Part shown: piece by piece, positions 45,329 to 53,467 of the stretch
How positions within the stretch are numbered: the stretch's first letter is position 1
How the letters are laid out: every line of letters starts with the position of its first letter
From: Shinella granuli
Lineage (GTDB): Bacteria; Pseudomonadota; Alphaproteobacteria; Rhizobiales; Rhizobiaceae
Length of the DNA: 64,000 nt
Assembly (NCBI RefSeq): GCF_004341885.1
Contig: NZ_SLVX01000023.1
Span: 1-64,000, forward strand
Reading direction: 5' to 3'
Position numbers and translations under genes: made by a program
The notes under the pieces: model-generated
Database searches by the model: none
Seen by the model: the letters and a program-made list of their open reading frames with translations, nothing else
Told to the model about the DNA's origin: nothing

Positions 45329-46372
45329 TCAGTTCGACATCAGCAAGCTGTAGTCCTCACGAACCAGCTCGTTGTTGTCGCGCCACCAGTTGGCGTCGAG
45401 GAAGGTCTGCTTCTTGACGTTTTCCGGCGACATGTTGGATTGCGCCAGCACCTCCGGCGAAAACGCCTTCACCTCGAAGGCCAGGCTGTTGGTCGGGCCA
45501 TAATAGGGCATCATTTCCGGAATGCGCGCCTGAACTTCGGGCGACACGACGCCGGCGATGAACTTCTGGGCGCTCGCCGCGTGCGGCGCGCCCTTGAGGA
45601 TCGCCAGGCAGCCGTAGCCGAGGATCGCATCCTGGTAGGTGAACTTGACGGGCGCCCCGTCCGTGATCACCGACGCCACGCGGCTGCCCCAGATCGCCAT
45701 CATGTCGACCTCGCCATCCTTGAGGAGCTGGGCGGATTGCGCCCCGGACGACCACCAGACGCCGACATTGGCCTTGATCTTCTCGAGGGCCGCGAGCGCC
45801 CGCTCGGTGTCGAGCGGATAGAGGCTGTCCTTGTCGACGCCGTCGGCGATGAGCGCGATCTCCATCATTTCCTGCGGATAGGTGCTGAGCGCGCGACGGC
45901 CGGGAAAGGCCTCCACGTTCCAGAAATCCTGCCAGCTTGCCGGCGCCTTGTCCTTGTAGACATCGGTGCGCCAGGCCAGAACGACGGAATAGGTGTTCGT
46001 CGCGATCCAGTGCTCGCCGTATCCGCGCGCGTCAAAACCCTTCGTGCTGATCGTACCGTAGTCGAGCGGCTCGAAAAGCCCTTCCTTGCCGCCGACCGCG
46101 CATTCGTCCGCGCCGAGATGCACGACATCCCAGGTCGGGGAGCCGGACTGGACCTGCACCCGCACGGCAGCGAGCCCGTCATGGGTTTCCTCGCGCAATT
46201 CGACGCCTGCGGCATCGGCCGCGGGCTGCCAGATCGTCTTGCGCAGGTCTGTCTGAAGGTTGCCGCCGAAGCCGGCGACGGTGAGGACGTCCTGCGCCAC
46301 AGCGACGCCGGCGAAGGAGAGCACGCCCGCTGTCGCGGCGATGGTCAAGAATGCGCGATTACACGATGCCAT
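45329..46372 (-). CDS. Spermidine/putrescine-type periplasmic binding protein (PotD-like)
   Basis: Extracellular solute-binding protein of 347 residues, type II fold. Residues 1-27 are a signal peptide ending GVAVA-Q, followed by DVLTVAGFGGNLQTDLRKT. PGRRALSTYPQEMMEIALIADG and VDMMAIWGSRVASV match the polyamine/opine binding class. The start at 46372 follows GGAGG by nine bases. It is first in the operon that ends with the deacetylase, and it is divergent from a marR gene. The ligand could be a polyamine, an acylated polyamine or another amine. Confidence 0.91.
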   Translation of the reverse strand: MASCNRAFLTIAATAGVLSFAGVAVAQDVLTVAGFGGNLQTDLRKTIWQPAADAAGVELREETHDGLAAVRVQVQSGSPTWDVVHLGADECAVGGKEGLFEPLDYGTISTKGFDARGYGEHWIATNTYSVVLAWRTDVYKDKAPASWQDFWNVEAFPGRRALSTYPQEMMEIALIADGVDKDSLYPLDTERALAALEKIKANVGVWWSSGAQSAQLLKDGEVDMMAIWGSRVASVITDGAPVKFTYQDAILGYGCLAILKGAPHAASAQKFIAGVVSPEVQARIPEMMPYYGPTNSLAFEVKAFSPEVLAQSNMSPENVKKQTFLDANWWRDNNELVREDYSLLMSN

Positions 46373-46482
46373 TACCAAGTTCCTCCTCTGGTGATGCCCG
46401 GCCGGAGCCATCCTCCACGGCCCGAATGCATGATCGACATTCCGTTCCCTGCGTGCCAATCTGGTTGATGAAATGAACTATA

Positions 46483-46501
46483 TTGTTCACCTTGTCAACT
46501 A
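46483..46501. promoter_or_regulatory. MarR-type operator, site 1 (marR / polyamine-type importer)
   Basis: TTGTTCACCTTGTCAACTA, an imperfect palindrome in the 177-base divergent promoter region, 48 bases upstream of marR and about 110 upstream of the binding-protein gene. Its reverse complement equals site 2 at 16 of 19 positions. A partly overlapping palindrome TGAACTATATTGTTCA occupies 46474-46489. Confidence 0.7.
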
Positions 46502-46549
46502 AATTTCTGCGCATAAAATCGCTGGGCGGGAACCGTAAGGAGCAACCAT

Positions 46550-47116
46550 TTGAATAAGAAAGTCGAAAACATGACGGACCGCTCCGACGGCAGTTTCTTT
46601 CGCGGACACCTGGCACCCCAGAAGAGCGAACCGGACATACGGGACCTGTTCTCCTTCGAACTGCAGCGACTGGCCGGGCTTTCCACCCGCATCGCAGCCC
46701 TTTCGATCCGGCCGAAATACGGCATCACCGCACGCGAATGGCGCGCGCTCGCCGTCCTCAAATATCTCGGCGAAGTGCCGCTCCAGGAACTGGCAAAACA
46801 CAGCGGACTGCTGAAAAGCCAGATGAGCCGGACGGTTTCGTCGATGATCGAGCGCGGCTACATCCTGAAGACCGCCAATCCCGAGGACGGACGCAGCATC
46901 CTGCTCAAGCTCAGCCCGGAAGGGCTGGACCTGTCGCAGGCGATCCTGGCCGACGCCTTCGAGCGCAACGAAAACATGCTCTCGACACTCAGCCACGCCG
47001 AACGGCAGATCCTGATCGAACTCCTGCAGCGGGTGGGACGCAACAGCGCGCACTATTTCCACGACCTGAAAACCAGGGCGTCCCAGGAGGATCTGCGCGA
47101 ACTGGACGAGGAGTGA
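46550..47116 (+). CDS. MarR family transcriptional regulator
   Basis: Winged-helix regulator of 188 residues. The DNA-binding core is REWRALAVLKYLGEVPLQEL, KHSGLLKSQMSRTVSSMIER and GYILKTANPEDGRSILLKLS (wing). A TTG at 46550 is preferred because AAGGAG lies seven bases before it; an ATG at 46571 lacks a ribosome site. MarR proteins often sense acyl-CoA or phenolic ligands. It sits between two operons that share an operator-like sequence and is the natural regulator of both. Confidence 0.92.
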   Translation: MNKKVENMTDRSDGSFFRGHLAPQKSEPDIRDLFSFELQRLAGLSTRIAALSIRPKYGITAREWRALAVLKYLGEVPLQELAKHSGLLKSQMSRTVSSMIERGYILKTANPEDGRSILLKLSPEGLDLSQAILADAFERNENMLSTLSHAERQILIELLQRVGRNSAHYFHDLKTRASQEDLRELDEE

Positions 47117-47135
47117 ACATGCATCGCCAGAATTA

Positions 47136-47154
47136 TAGTTGACAATATGAACTA
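47136..47154. promoter_or_regulatory. MarR-type operator, site 2 (CoA-ester catabolic operon)
   Basis: TAGTTGACAATATGAACTA, 41 bases before the lyase gene. It begins and ends with inverted TAGTT/AACTA and repeats the element of site 1 in the opposite orientation. TTGACA within it could also be a -35 box, so a bound repressor would block this promoter. Confidence 0.7.
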
Positions 47155-47195
47155 AATTTCGCATCACTACCTCCAAGGAAACCGGGAGGATCGAG

Positions 47196-48122
47196 ATGTC
47201 GGAGGCGCTGACAATCTGCGAGTGCTTTGCAAGGGACGGCTTGCAGCACGAAACGACGGACCTTTCCACGCAAACCAAGATCGCCCTGATCGACGCCATT
47301 TCCGAAGCCGGCTTCCCGCGCGTGGAAGCGACGAGCTACAGCAGCCCCCGCCATGTGCCGGTTTTCGCCGATGCCAGCTACGTGCTGGCCGGCATCCGCC
47401 GCCGACCGGGCACGGCCTACAAGGCGACCTGCCCCAACCTTCATGCCGTCAAGCGGGCAATCGAGGATCGCGAAGCCGGCCATGGACCGGAGGAGATAAG
47501 CCTGCTGGTGTCGGCGACACAGGCGCACACCGAGAAGAACCTGCGCACGACGCGCGAGCAGCAATGGCGCAACATCGCCGAGATGGTCGCGCTGGCGGAT
47601 GGCCGGTTCCGCCTGATCGGCGTGATCTCCATGGCGCTCGGCTGCCCCTTCGAAGGCCGGGTCGACCCGGCATCCGTCATCGGCGACCTGAAGGCCTTCT
47701 CCGACCTCGGCGTGCGCCACGTCTCCATCTGCGACACGACCGGCCACGGCACGCCCGGCAGCGTGCGCCGCCTCTTTGCCCGCGCCATGGCCGAGGTGCC
47801 CGACGTCACGCCCATCGCCCATTTCCACGACACGCGCGGCACCGGCATCGCCAATTGCATGGCCGCCTATGAGGCCGGCTGCCGCTGGTTCGACAGCGCC
47901 ATCGGCGGCGTCGGCGGCCATCCCGCCCAGATCCGCTATGGCGGCGGCTATACCGGCAATGTGGCGACGGAAGATCTCGTCAACCTCTTCGAGGCCGAGG
48001 GCATTGCGACCGGCATCGACATCGACAGGCTCCAGGCCGCCTCGCTGCAATGCGAGCGGGCGCTTGGGCGCGAGTTGCAGAGCAAGGTGGCGCGGACCGG
48101 TTTCGGCCATCTGGCAGCGTAG
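47196..48122 (+). CDS. Hydroxymethylglutaryl-CoA lyase-like protein
   Basis: TIM-barrel acyl-CoA lyase of 308 residues in the HMG-CoA lyase/DRE-TIM family. It has the catalytic RDGLQ near residue 13 and the metal-binding HFHDTRGTG. The signature loop that normally contains the catalytic cysteine (GGxGGCP) reads GGVGGHP, with His instead of Cys, so the classic HMG-CoA reaction may be altered. A related 3-hydroxyacyl-CoA cleavage is likely. It has a GGGAGG ribosome site and is first in an eight-gene operon. Confidence 0.85.
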   Translation: MSEALTICECFARDGLQHETTDLSTQTKIALIDAISEAGFPRVEATSYSSPRHVPVFADASYVLAGIRRRPGTAYKATCPNLHAVKRAIEDREAGHGPEEISLLVSATQAHTEKNLRTTREQQWRNIAEMVALADGRFRLIGVISMALGCPFEGRVDPASVIGDLKAFSDLGVRHVSICDTTGHGTPGSVRRLFARAMAEVPDVTPIAHFHDTRGTGIANCMAAYEAGCRWFDSAIGGVGGHPAQIRYGGGYTGNVATEDLVNLFEAEGIATGIDIDRLQAASLQCERALGRELQSKVARTGFGHLAA

Positions 48123-48130
48123 GATTTCTC

Positions 48131-48877
48131 ATGACACAGACTGACGCTTCACCCATCCTCATCAGCGAAGACCGTGGCCCGGTCCGCATCCTCTCGCTCA
48201 ACCGGCCCGGCAAGCTGAATGCCCTCGACACGGCCCTGACGCAGGCGCTGCATGACGCGCTGCTGGCCGCGGACGCCGACAAGGCCGTGCGGGCGGTCGT
48301 GCTGACGGGGACGGGACGGGCCTTTTGCGCGGGAGCGGATCTGGCGGAGTTCTCCACCCTGACGCCGGCCAACCAGGAGCTCGTGGAAAAGCGCGCCGAC
48401 CTCACCTGCCGGACCCAGGCGATGATGCAGCGCCTTTCCAAACCGGTCGTTTCGGCCGTGCGCGGCGCGGCCGTCGGCGGCGGCGCCGGACTGGCGATCG
48501 GTTGCGACATGATGGTGGCCGGCACCGACCTGAAATTCGGCTATCCCGAACTGAAGCATTCCATCGTGCCGGCATTGGTGATGACCGGCCTGCAACGCTC
48601 GCTCGGCCGCAAGGCGGCCTTCGAGATGGTCAGCCTCGGCCGCCTCATCGGGGCCGAGGAGGCACGCGCCCTCGGCCTCGTCAACCGGATCGTCGCGCCG
48701 GAGGCCGTCGTCGAGGCGGCCCTTGATATCGCCGGGCAATGGGCGGCCGCGCATCCGAAGGCGATGGCCGCCGTCAAGTCGCTGTACTATCGCGTCGCCG
48801 ACCTCCCCTATGACGAGGCGATGGCGGCCGGGCGCACCGTCAACGCGCAGATGCGCAGCTTCCGGGAGGAGTGCTGA
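48131..48877 (+). CDS. Enoyl-CoA hydratase
   Basis: Crotonase-fold protein of 248 residues. Oxyanion-hole segments AFCAGADLAEF and AVGGGAGLAIG are clear. Both catalytic glutamates seem present, in GYPELKHSIVP and KAAFEMVSLG, favouring true hydratase activity. It is 8 bases after the lyase gene and shares one base with the CaiB gene (TGATG). Confidence 0.9.
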   Translation: MTQTDASPILISEDRGPVRILSLNRPGKLNALDTALTQALHDALLAADADKAVRAVVLTGTGRAFCAGADLAEFSTLTPANQELVEKRADLTCRTQAMMQRLSKPVVSAVRGAAVGGGAGLAIGCDMMVAGTDLKFGYPELKHSIVPALVMTGLQRSLGRKAAFEMVSLGRLIGAEEARALGLVNRIVAPEAVVEAALDIAGQWAAAHPKAMAAVKSLYYRVADLPYDEAMAAGRTVNAQMRSFREEC

Positions 48878-50064
48878 TGAAGCCGCTGGAAGGCATTCGC
48901 ATCCTCGATTTTTCCCGCGTGCTCGCCGGTCCCATGGCGACGCAGATCCTCGCCGAGCTCGGCGCGGAGGTGACGAAGGTCGAGCGGCCGGGCACGGGCG
49001 ATGAATCCCGCCTGTTCGAGCCCCGGCTGCCCCGCGGCGAAAGCGCCTATTTCTTCGCGTTCAACCGCGCCAAGCGCTCCATGACGCTGAACCTGAAATC
49101 GCCGGAAGGACAGGAGATCGCCGCCAGGCTGGCGGAGACGCACGACGTCGTTGTGGAGAACTTCCTGCCCGGCGAGATGGACCGCTTCAATCTCGGCTAC
49201 GACGCGCTCTCCCGCCGCAATCCCGGCCTCGTCTATGTCTCCAATACCGGCTTCGGGCAGACCGGGCCCTATCGCCTGCGCAATGGCTATGACACGATCT
49301 TCCAGGCGCTCTCCGGCATCATGCATCTCACCGGCCATCCCGACGCGCCGCCCGCCAAGGCCGGCATTCCGGTCTCGGACATGACCTCGGGCCTGTGGAT
49401 CGCGATCGCGATCCTGACGGGGCTGGTCGGGCGCGGGCGCAGCGGCCGGGGATGCCATGTCGACCTGTCGATGATGGATGTCCAGACGAGCCTCCTGGCA
49501 CTTGCCGCCGCCCGCCTCTTCGCGCTGGACGAGGATATCGGCCGCTCGGGAACGGAACATCCGGGCCGTGTTCCCTCCGCGGCGTTCCAGTGCGCCGACG
49601 GAACATGGCTGCATATCAGCGGCAGCGACCAGCACTGGGACGATATCTGCGAGGTCCTCGGCCTCGACGAACTTGCCGCCGACGCAGCCTTGAAGAAGAA
49701 TATCGCCCGCGTCGACGCCCGCGAACGGGTGATGGCGGGCATGCGGCAGGCGATCGCGCTGCGCGAACGCGCAACGCTCGCCGAGGCGCTGCGAGACCGC
49801 GGCGTGCCGGCCGGCGAGGTGAACACGGTCCGCGAGATCCTGAGCGATCCCCACAGCGAGGCCCGCGGCGTGGTCGGCACGTTCGACCACCCGGAGGAGG
49901 GCACCGTCCGCGCCTTGCGCACGCCGCTGCGCTTTGCGGGTTACGAGGATCCCGCCATCGGTTGCCCGCCGCCGCTCGGTGCTAACACGGCGGCGCTGCT
50001 TGCCGGGGAACTCGGCATGCCGGCCGAGACCATAGACCGGCTGAGGAATGAGGGAGTGATCTGA
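48877..50064 (+). CDS. CaiB/BaiF (family III) CoA-transferase
   Basis: Formyl-CoA-transferase-fold enzyme of 395 residues that moves CoA between acids. N-terminal LEGIRILDFSRVLAGPMATQ, VVENFLPGEMDRFNLGYDAL and the catalytic aspartate in GIPVSDMTSGLW are typical; the C-terminal GVPAGEVNTVREILSDPH also matches. GGGAGGA precedes the start. It is coupled at both ends with one-base overlaps. Confidence 0.94.
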   Translation: MKPLEGIRILDFSRVLAGPMATQILAELGAEVTKVERPGTGDESRLFEPRLPRGESAYFFAFNRAKRSMTLNLKSPEGQEIAARLAETHDVVVENFLPGEMDRFNLGYDALSRRNPGLVYVSNTGFGQTGPYRLRNGYDTIFQALSGIMHLTGHPDAPPAKAGIPVSDMTSGLWIAIAILTGLVGRGRSGRGCHVDLSMMDVQTSLLALAAARLFALDEDIGRSGTEHPGRVPSAAFQCADGTWLHISGSDQHWDDICEVLGLDELAADAALKKNIARVDARERVMAGMRQAIALRERATLAEALRDRGVPAGEVNTVREILSDPHSEARGVVGTFDHPEEGTVRALRTPLRFAGYEDPAIGCPPPLGANTAALLAGELGMPAETIDRLRNEGVI

Positions 50065-50843
50065 TGAGCAAAGCGAAACCCCCGGTTCTCCTGCGGCGTG
50101 AGGAAGGCGTCGCCCATGTGGTCCTGGACCGCACGGAAGCGCGCAACGCCCTCAACCTGCCGATGTGCCTTGTCCTGAAGGAGATTTTCGAGGCGCTCGA
50201 TGCCGATGCCGACATCCGCGCCGTCGTGCTTTCGGCGAACGGTCCCGTCTTCTGCGCCGGAGCGGACCTGAAGGAGCGCAACGGCCGGGACGAGGCCTGG
50301 GTGATCGCCCGGCGGCGCGCCTCCTTCGCCGCCTACGACGCCATTGCCCGCTGCCGCAAGCCGGTGGTCGCGGCAACGCAAGGCCCCGTGGTCGGCTCCG
50401 GCGGCGAGATCCTGATGAGCTGCGACTTCGTCATCGCATCGGACAGGACGACCTTCCGCTTCCCCGAGCCGCAATGGGGCACGGTCGGCGCAACGCAGCG
50501 CCTGCAACGCACGATCGGCAAGATGCGGGCCAAGGAGCTCCTGTTCACCGGCCGCACCATGCCGGTCGAGGAGGCCTACCAGCTCGGTCTCGTCGCCCGT
50601 ATCGTGCCGGCGGAGGCCCTGGCCGAAACCATCGCCAGCATCGCCGAGGCGATCGCCGCCGCGCCGCCCCTCGCCATGGCGCTGACCAAGCAGGCGGTGG
50701 ATCTCGGCAGCGAAACCGACCTCAACAACGGCATTCGCGTCGAAATGGCCGCGATCGAGCGGTGCCTGGCGGACGGCGGCTGGCGCGATGGCCTGAACCG
50801 CTTCGCAAACAGCGTCGGAGGCAAGGAAAATCATGATCTCTGA
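50064..50843 (+). CDS. Enoyl-CoA hydratase/isomerase, second paralogue of the operon
   Basis: Crotonase-fold protein of 259 residues. It has VFCAGADLKERN, GPVVGSGGEILMSCD and glutamates in FRFPEPQWGTVG and RAKELLFTG. Its sequence is clearly different from the hydratase at 48131, more like methylglutaconyl-CoA hydratase relatives, so the two probably act on different intermediates. Its end overlaps the ligase start by 11 bases. Confidence 0.9.
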   Translation: MSKAKPPVLLRREEGVAHVVLDRTEARNALNLPMCLVLKEIFEALDADADIRAVVLSANGPVFCAGADLKERNGRDEAWVIARRRASFAAYDAIARCRKPVVAATQGPVVGSGGEILMSCDFVIASDRTTFRFPEPQWGTVGATQRLQRTIGKMRAKELLFTGRTMPVEEAYQLGLVARIVPAEALAETIASIAEAIAAAPPLAMALTKQAVDLGSETDLNNGIRVEMAAIERCLADGGWRDGLNRFANSVGGKENHDL

Positions 50844-52455
50844 CCATGCCGCCCCCTTCGACATAGACGCGCTCTGCGCAACGACGATCTCCGCCGCACT
50901 GGCACGGGCCGCAACGCTTGCCGGCGACGTCGAGGCCGTCGTGGCGACAGACGGGCGGCTGACCTATGCCGCGCTCGCCGCCGAGGTCGCACGCATCCGC
51001 GACGGACTTGCGGCACAGGGCGTGAAGAAGGGCGAGCACATCGGCCTTTGCCTCGGCAATTCCACGCGCTGGGTGGCGATCTTTCTGGCGATCGGCTCGC
51101 TCGGCGCGGTGACCGTGCCGATCAACACCCGCTTCGTCGCCGCCGAGATGGCCTATGCGCTTTCCCAGTCGAAAGTCTCGCGCCTCATCCTGTGCGACCG
51201 GTTCCTCAAGATCGATTTCATCGGCCTGCTGCGGCAGATCGACCCCGCGCTCACCGACCGGCTGCCCGCCCCCGCCCTTCCCGATCTCAGGCAACTGATC
51301 GTCATCGGGGACAACGTGCCGCCCGCGGCCCTCGCCTGGGAGGCCTTGCTCGCAAGCGGCACCGAGCCCGCGCAGGCACAGGGCGAGGCCAACGACCCGC
51401 TGCTCATCCAGTATACGTCCGGCACCACATCCTTTCCGAAAGGCGTTCTCCTGACCCAGCGCAGCATGCTGGGCAACGCCTTCGTCTCCGGTCATCGCAT
51501 GGGCCTTCGCGTCGGCGACCGGTTCCATAGCGCCCGGCCGTTCTTCCACGTCGCAGGCACGACGCTCTCCATCCTCTCCTGCCTCCAGCACATGGCGACG
51601 CTCGTCTCCATGGACCGGTTCGAGCCGGGCGAGGCGCTGCGCCTGATGGAGGCCGAGCGCTGCACGCATTTCTCCGGCAACGACACGATGGCGCTGATGC
51701 TGCTCAGCCATCCCGAGCGCCCGGAGCGACGCCTCGTCCTGCGCGGCGCCTGGCTCGCCGCCTCGCCGACCATCGTCGCCCGCGTCATCGACGAGCTCGG
51801 CGCGGGCGAATGCGTTGTCGGCTACGGGCTTTCGGAAGCCGCGCCCAACGTCGCGCAATCCTCCTGGTGGGAGCCGGAGGCCGTCCGAATATCCGCCGCC
51901 ATGCGGCCGCAACCGGGCATCGACATCCGCATCCTGAAGGAAGACGGCGAGGATGCCGCCTGCGGCGAACCGGGGGAAATCCTCGTGCGCGGCTGGAGCG
52001 TCATGCGGGAATATTTCGACAAGCCCGCCGAAACGCGGGCCGCGCTCTCGGCCGACGGCTGGCTGTCCACCGGCGACCTCGGCGCACTGGACGAGAACGG
52101 CAGGCTGAGCTTCCTCGGCCGCGCCAAGGAAATCGTGCGCGTCGGCGGCGAGAACGTCTCGCCGGCCGATGTGGAGAATGTCCTGCATCGCCATGCGGCG
52201 ATCCGCCAGGCGGCGGTGGTCGGCGTGCCGGACGAGCGCCTCGTCGAGGTGACCGGCGCCTTCGTCATCCTGAAGGAGGGCGCCAGGGCCGAACCGGCGG
52301 AAATCATGGACTGGGCGAAGGCCAACATGGCCGGCTTCAAGGTGCCGCGCCATGTCTGGATCGTCGAGAGCTTCGAAGCGATCGGCATGACGGCAAGCGC
52401 CAAGATCCAGAAGAAGCAGCTTGCCGAACACGCCCGCAAGCTGATCGGAGCGTGA
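50833..52455 (+). CDS. AMP-forming acyl-CoA ligase
   Basis: ANL-superfamily ligase of 540 residues activating a carboxylate to its CoA ester with ATP. The P-loop YTSGTTSFPKGV, GYGLSEAAPN, STGDLGALDENGRLSFLGR, hinge KEIVRVGGENVSPADVE and the catalytic lysine region TASAKIQKKQL are all present. The acyl group is not predictable. With the CaiB enzyme, the operon has two ways to make CoA esters. Confidence 0.93.
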   Translation: MISDHAAPFDIDALCATTISAALARAATLAGDVEAVVATDGRLTYAALAAEVARIRDGLAAQGVKKGEHIGLCLGNSTRWVAIFLAIGSLGAVTVPINTRFVAAEMAYALSQSKVSRLILCDRFLKIDFIGLLRQIDPALTDRLPAPALPDLRQLIVIGDNVPPAALAWEALLASGTEPAQAQGEANDPLLIQYTSGTTSFPKGVLLTQRSMLGNAFVSGHRMGLRVGDRFHSARPFFHVAGTTLSILSCLQHMATLVSMDRFEPGEALRLMEAERCTHFSGNDTMALMLLSHPERPERRLVLRGAWLAASPTIVARVIDELGAGECVVGYGLSEAAPNVAQSSWWEPEAVRISAAMRPQPGIDIRILKEDGEDAACGEPGEILVRGWSVMREYFDKPAETRAALSADGWLSTGDLGALDENGRLSFLGRAKEIVRVGGENVSPADVENVLHRHAAIRQAAVVGVPDERLVEVTGAFVILKEGARAEPAEIMDWAKANMAGFKVPRHVWIVESFEAIGMTASAKIQKKQLAEHARKLIGA

Positions 52456-52459
52456 CCCC

Positions 52460-53467
52460 ATGTGGATAGAACCCCCCATGCGGATCGAAACCGATGTGAC
52501 GCGGCTTCTCGGCATCGACCTTCCGATCATCCAGGCCGGCATGTCGTGGGCATCGTCCAACGCGGCCCTGCCGCTTGCCGTGTCGGCTGCCGGCGGTCTC
52601 GGCGTGATCGCCGCAGGTCCCATGTATGCGCACGACCTCGCCGCGGCGATCGATGCGGTGCGGGCGGGCACGGACAGGCCGTTCGCCGTCAACCTGCCGC
52701 TCTATCGCAAGGGCGCCGACGAGATCATGGACCTCCTCGTCGAAAAGCGGGTGCCCGTGCTCATCGCCTCCCAGGGCGGACCGAAGCGCTACCTCGAGCG
52801 CTTCAAGGCCATCGGCACCGTCTGCCTGCACGTGGTCGCCGGTGCGGAGCATGCGGCCAAGGCGGCGGCGGCCGGTGTCGACGGCCTGATCGCCGTCGGC
52901 GGGGAAGCCGGCGGCCATCCTCCGCCGGACCTCGTCTCCACGCTCGTTCTCGGCCGTGCGATCGCAAGGGCCGTGCCCGGCATGCCGCTCATCCTCAGCG
53001 GCGGCTTTGCCGATGGATACGGCCTTGCCGCCGCCCTGGCGCTGGGGGCCGGCGCGGCGCAGTTTGGCACGCGCTTCATGTTGTCCTGCGAGGCGCGTCT
53101 GCACGCCGCCTACAGCCGGCGCCTGCTGTCCGCCTCCGTCACCGACACGATGGTGGTCGGCCACGGCCTCGGCATGATCCGCATCCTGCGCAACGACTTT
53201 GGCGAACGGATGGGGGCGGCGGAAGCGGAAGGACGGCAATTGGAGGAGCGCAAGGCGCTTTTCGCCGCCGCTTCGCTCAAGGCCGCGGCCTTCGACGGCG
53301 ATGTCGAGAACGGCAAGGTCGAGGCCGGCCAGAGCGCAGGCCTCGTCGACGACATCCTACCGGCGGCGGATATCGTCGCCGCCATCGCGCGGGACTATGC
53401 GGCGGCGCTTTCCGCCCTGCCCCGCCCCATGACACGCTCTCATGAAGGACTGAGCCATGCTGGATAA
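52460..53467 (+). CDS. Nitronate monooxygenase / 2-nitropropane dioxygenase-like flavoprotein
   Basis: FMN-dependent TIM-barrel protein of 335 residues. It starts near LLGIDLPIIQAGMSWASS and has VDGLIAVGGEAGGHPPP, LILSGGFADGYGLAAALALG and AAQFGTRFML. These resemble nitronate monooxygenases and related FMN oxidoreductases. In acyl-CoA operons such proteins often have unclear roles. An ATG at 52478 is an alternative start. Its end overlaps the ALDH gene by 11 bases. Confidence 0.85.
   Translation: MWIEPPMRIETDVTRLLGIDLPIIQAGMSWASSNAALPLAVSAAGGLGVIAAGPMYAHDLAAAIDAVRAGTDRPFAVNLPLYRKGADEIMDLLVEKRVPVLIASQGGPKRYLERFKAIGTVCLHVVAGAEHAAKAAAAGVDGLIAVGGEAGGHPPPDLVSTLVLGRAIARAVPGMPLILSGGFADGYGLAAALALGAGAAQFGTRFMLSCEARLHAAYSRRLLSASVTDTMVVGHGLGMIRILRNDFGERMGAAEAEGRQLEERKALFAAASLKAAAFDGDVENGKVEAGQSAGLVDDILPAADIVAAIARDYAAALSALPRPMTRSHEGLSHAG

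Noticed and set aside
50064-52455. Ferulate/coumarate pathway (ligase, hydratase-lyase, ALDH, MarR)
   Set aside because: Neither crotonase has the wording of feruloyl-CoA hydratase/lyase (for example the WTAGMDLKEYF-type segment), and HMG-CoA-lyase-like and CaiB genes do not belong to that pathway.
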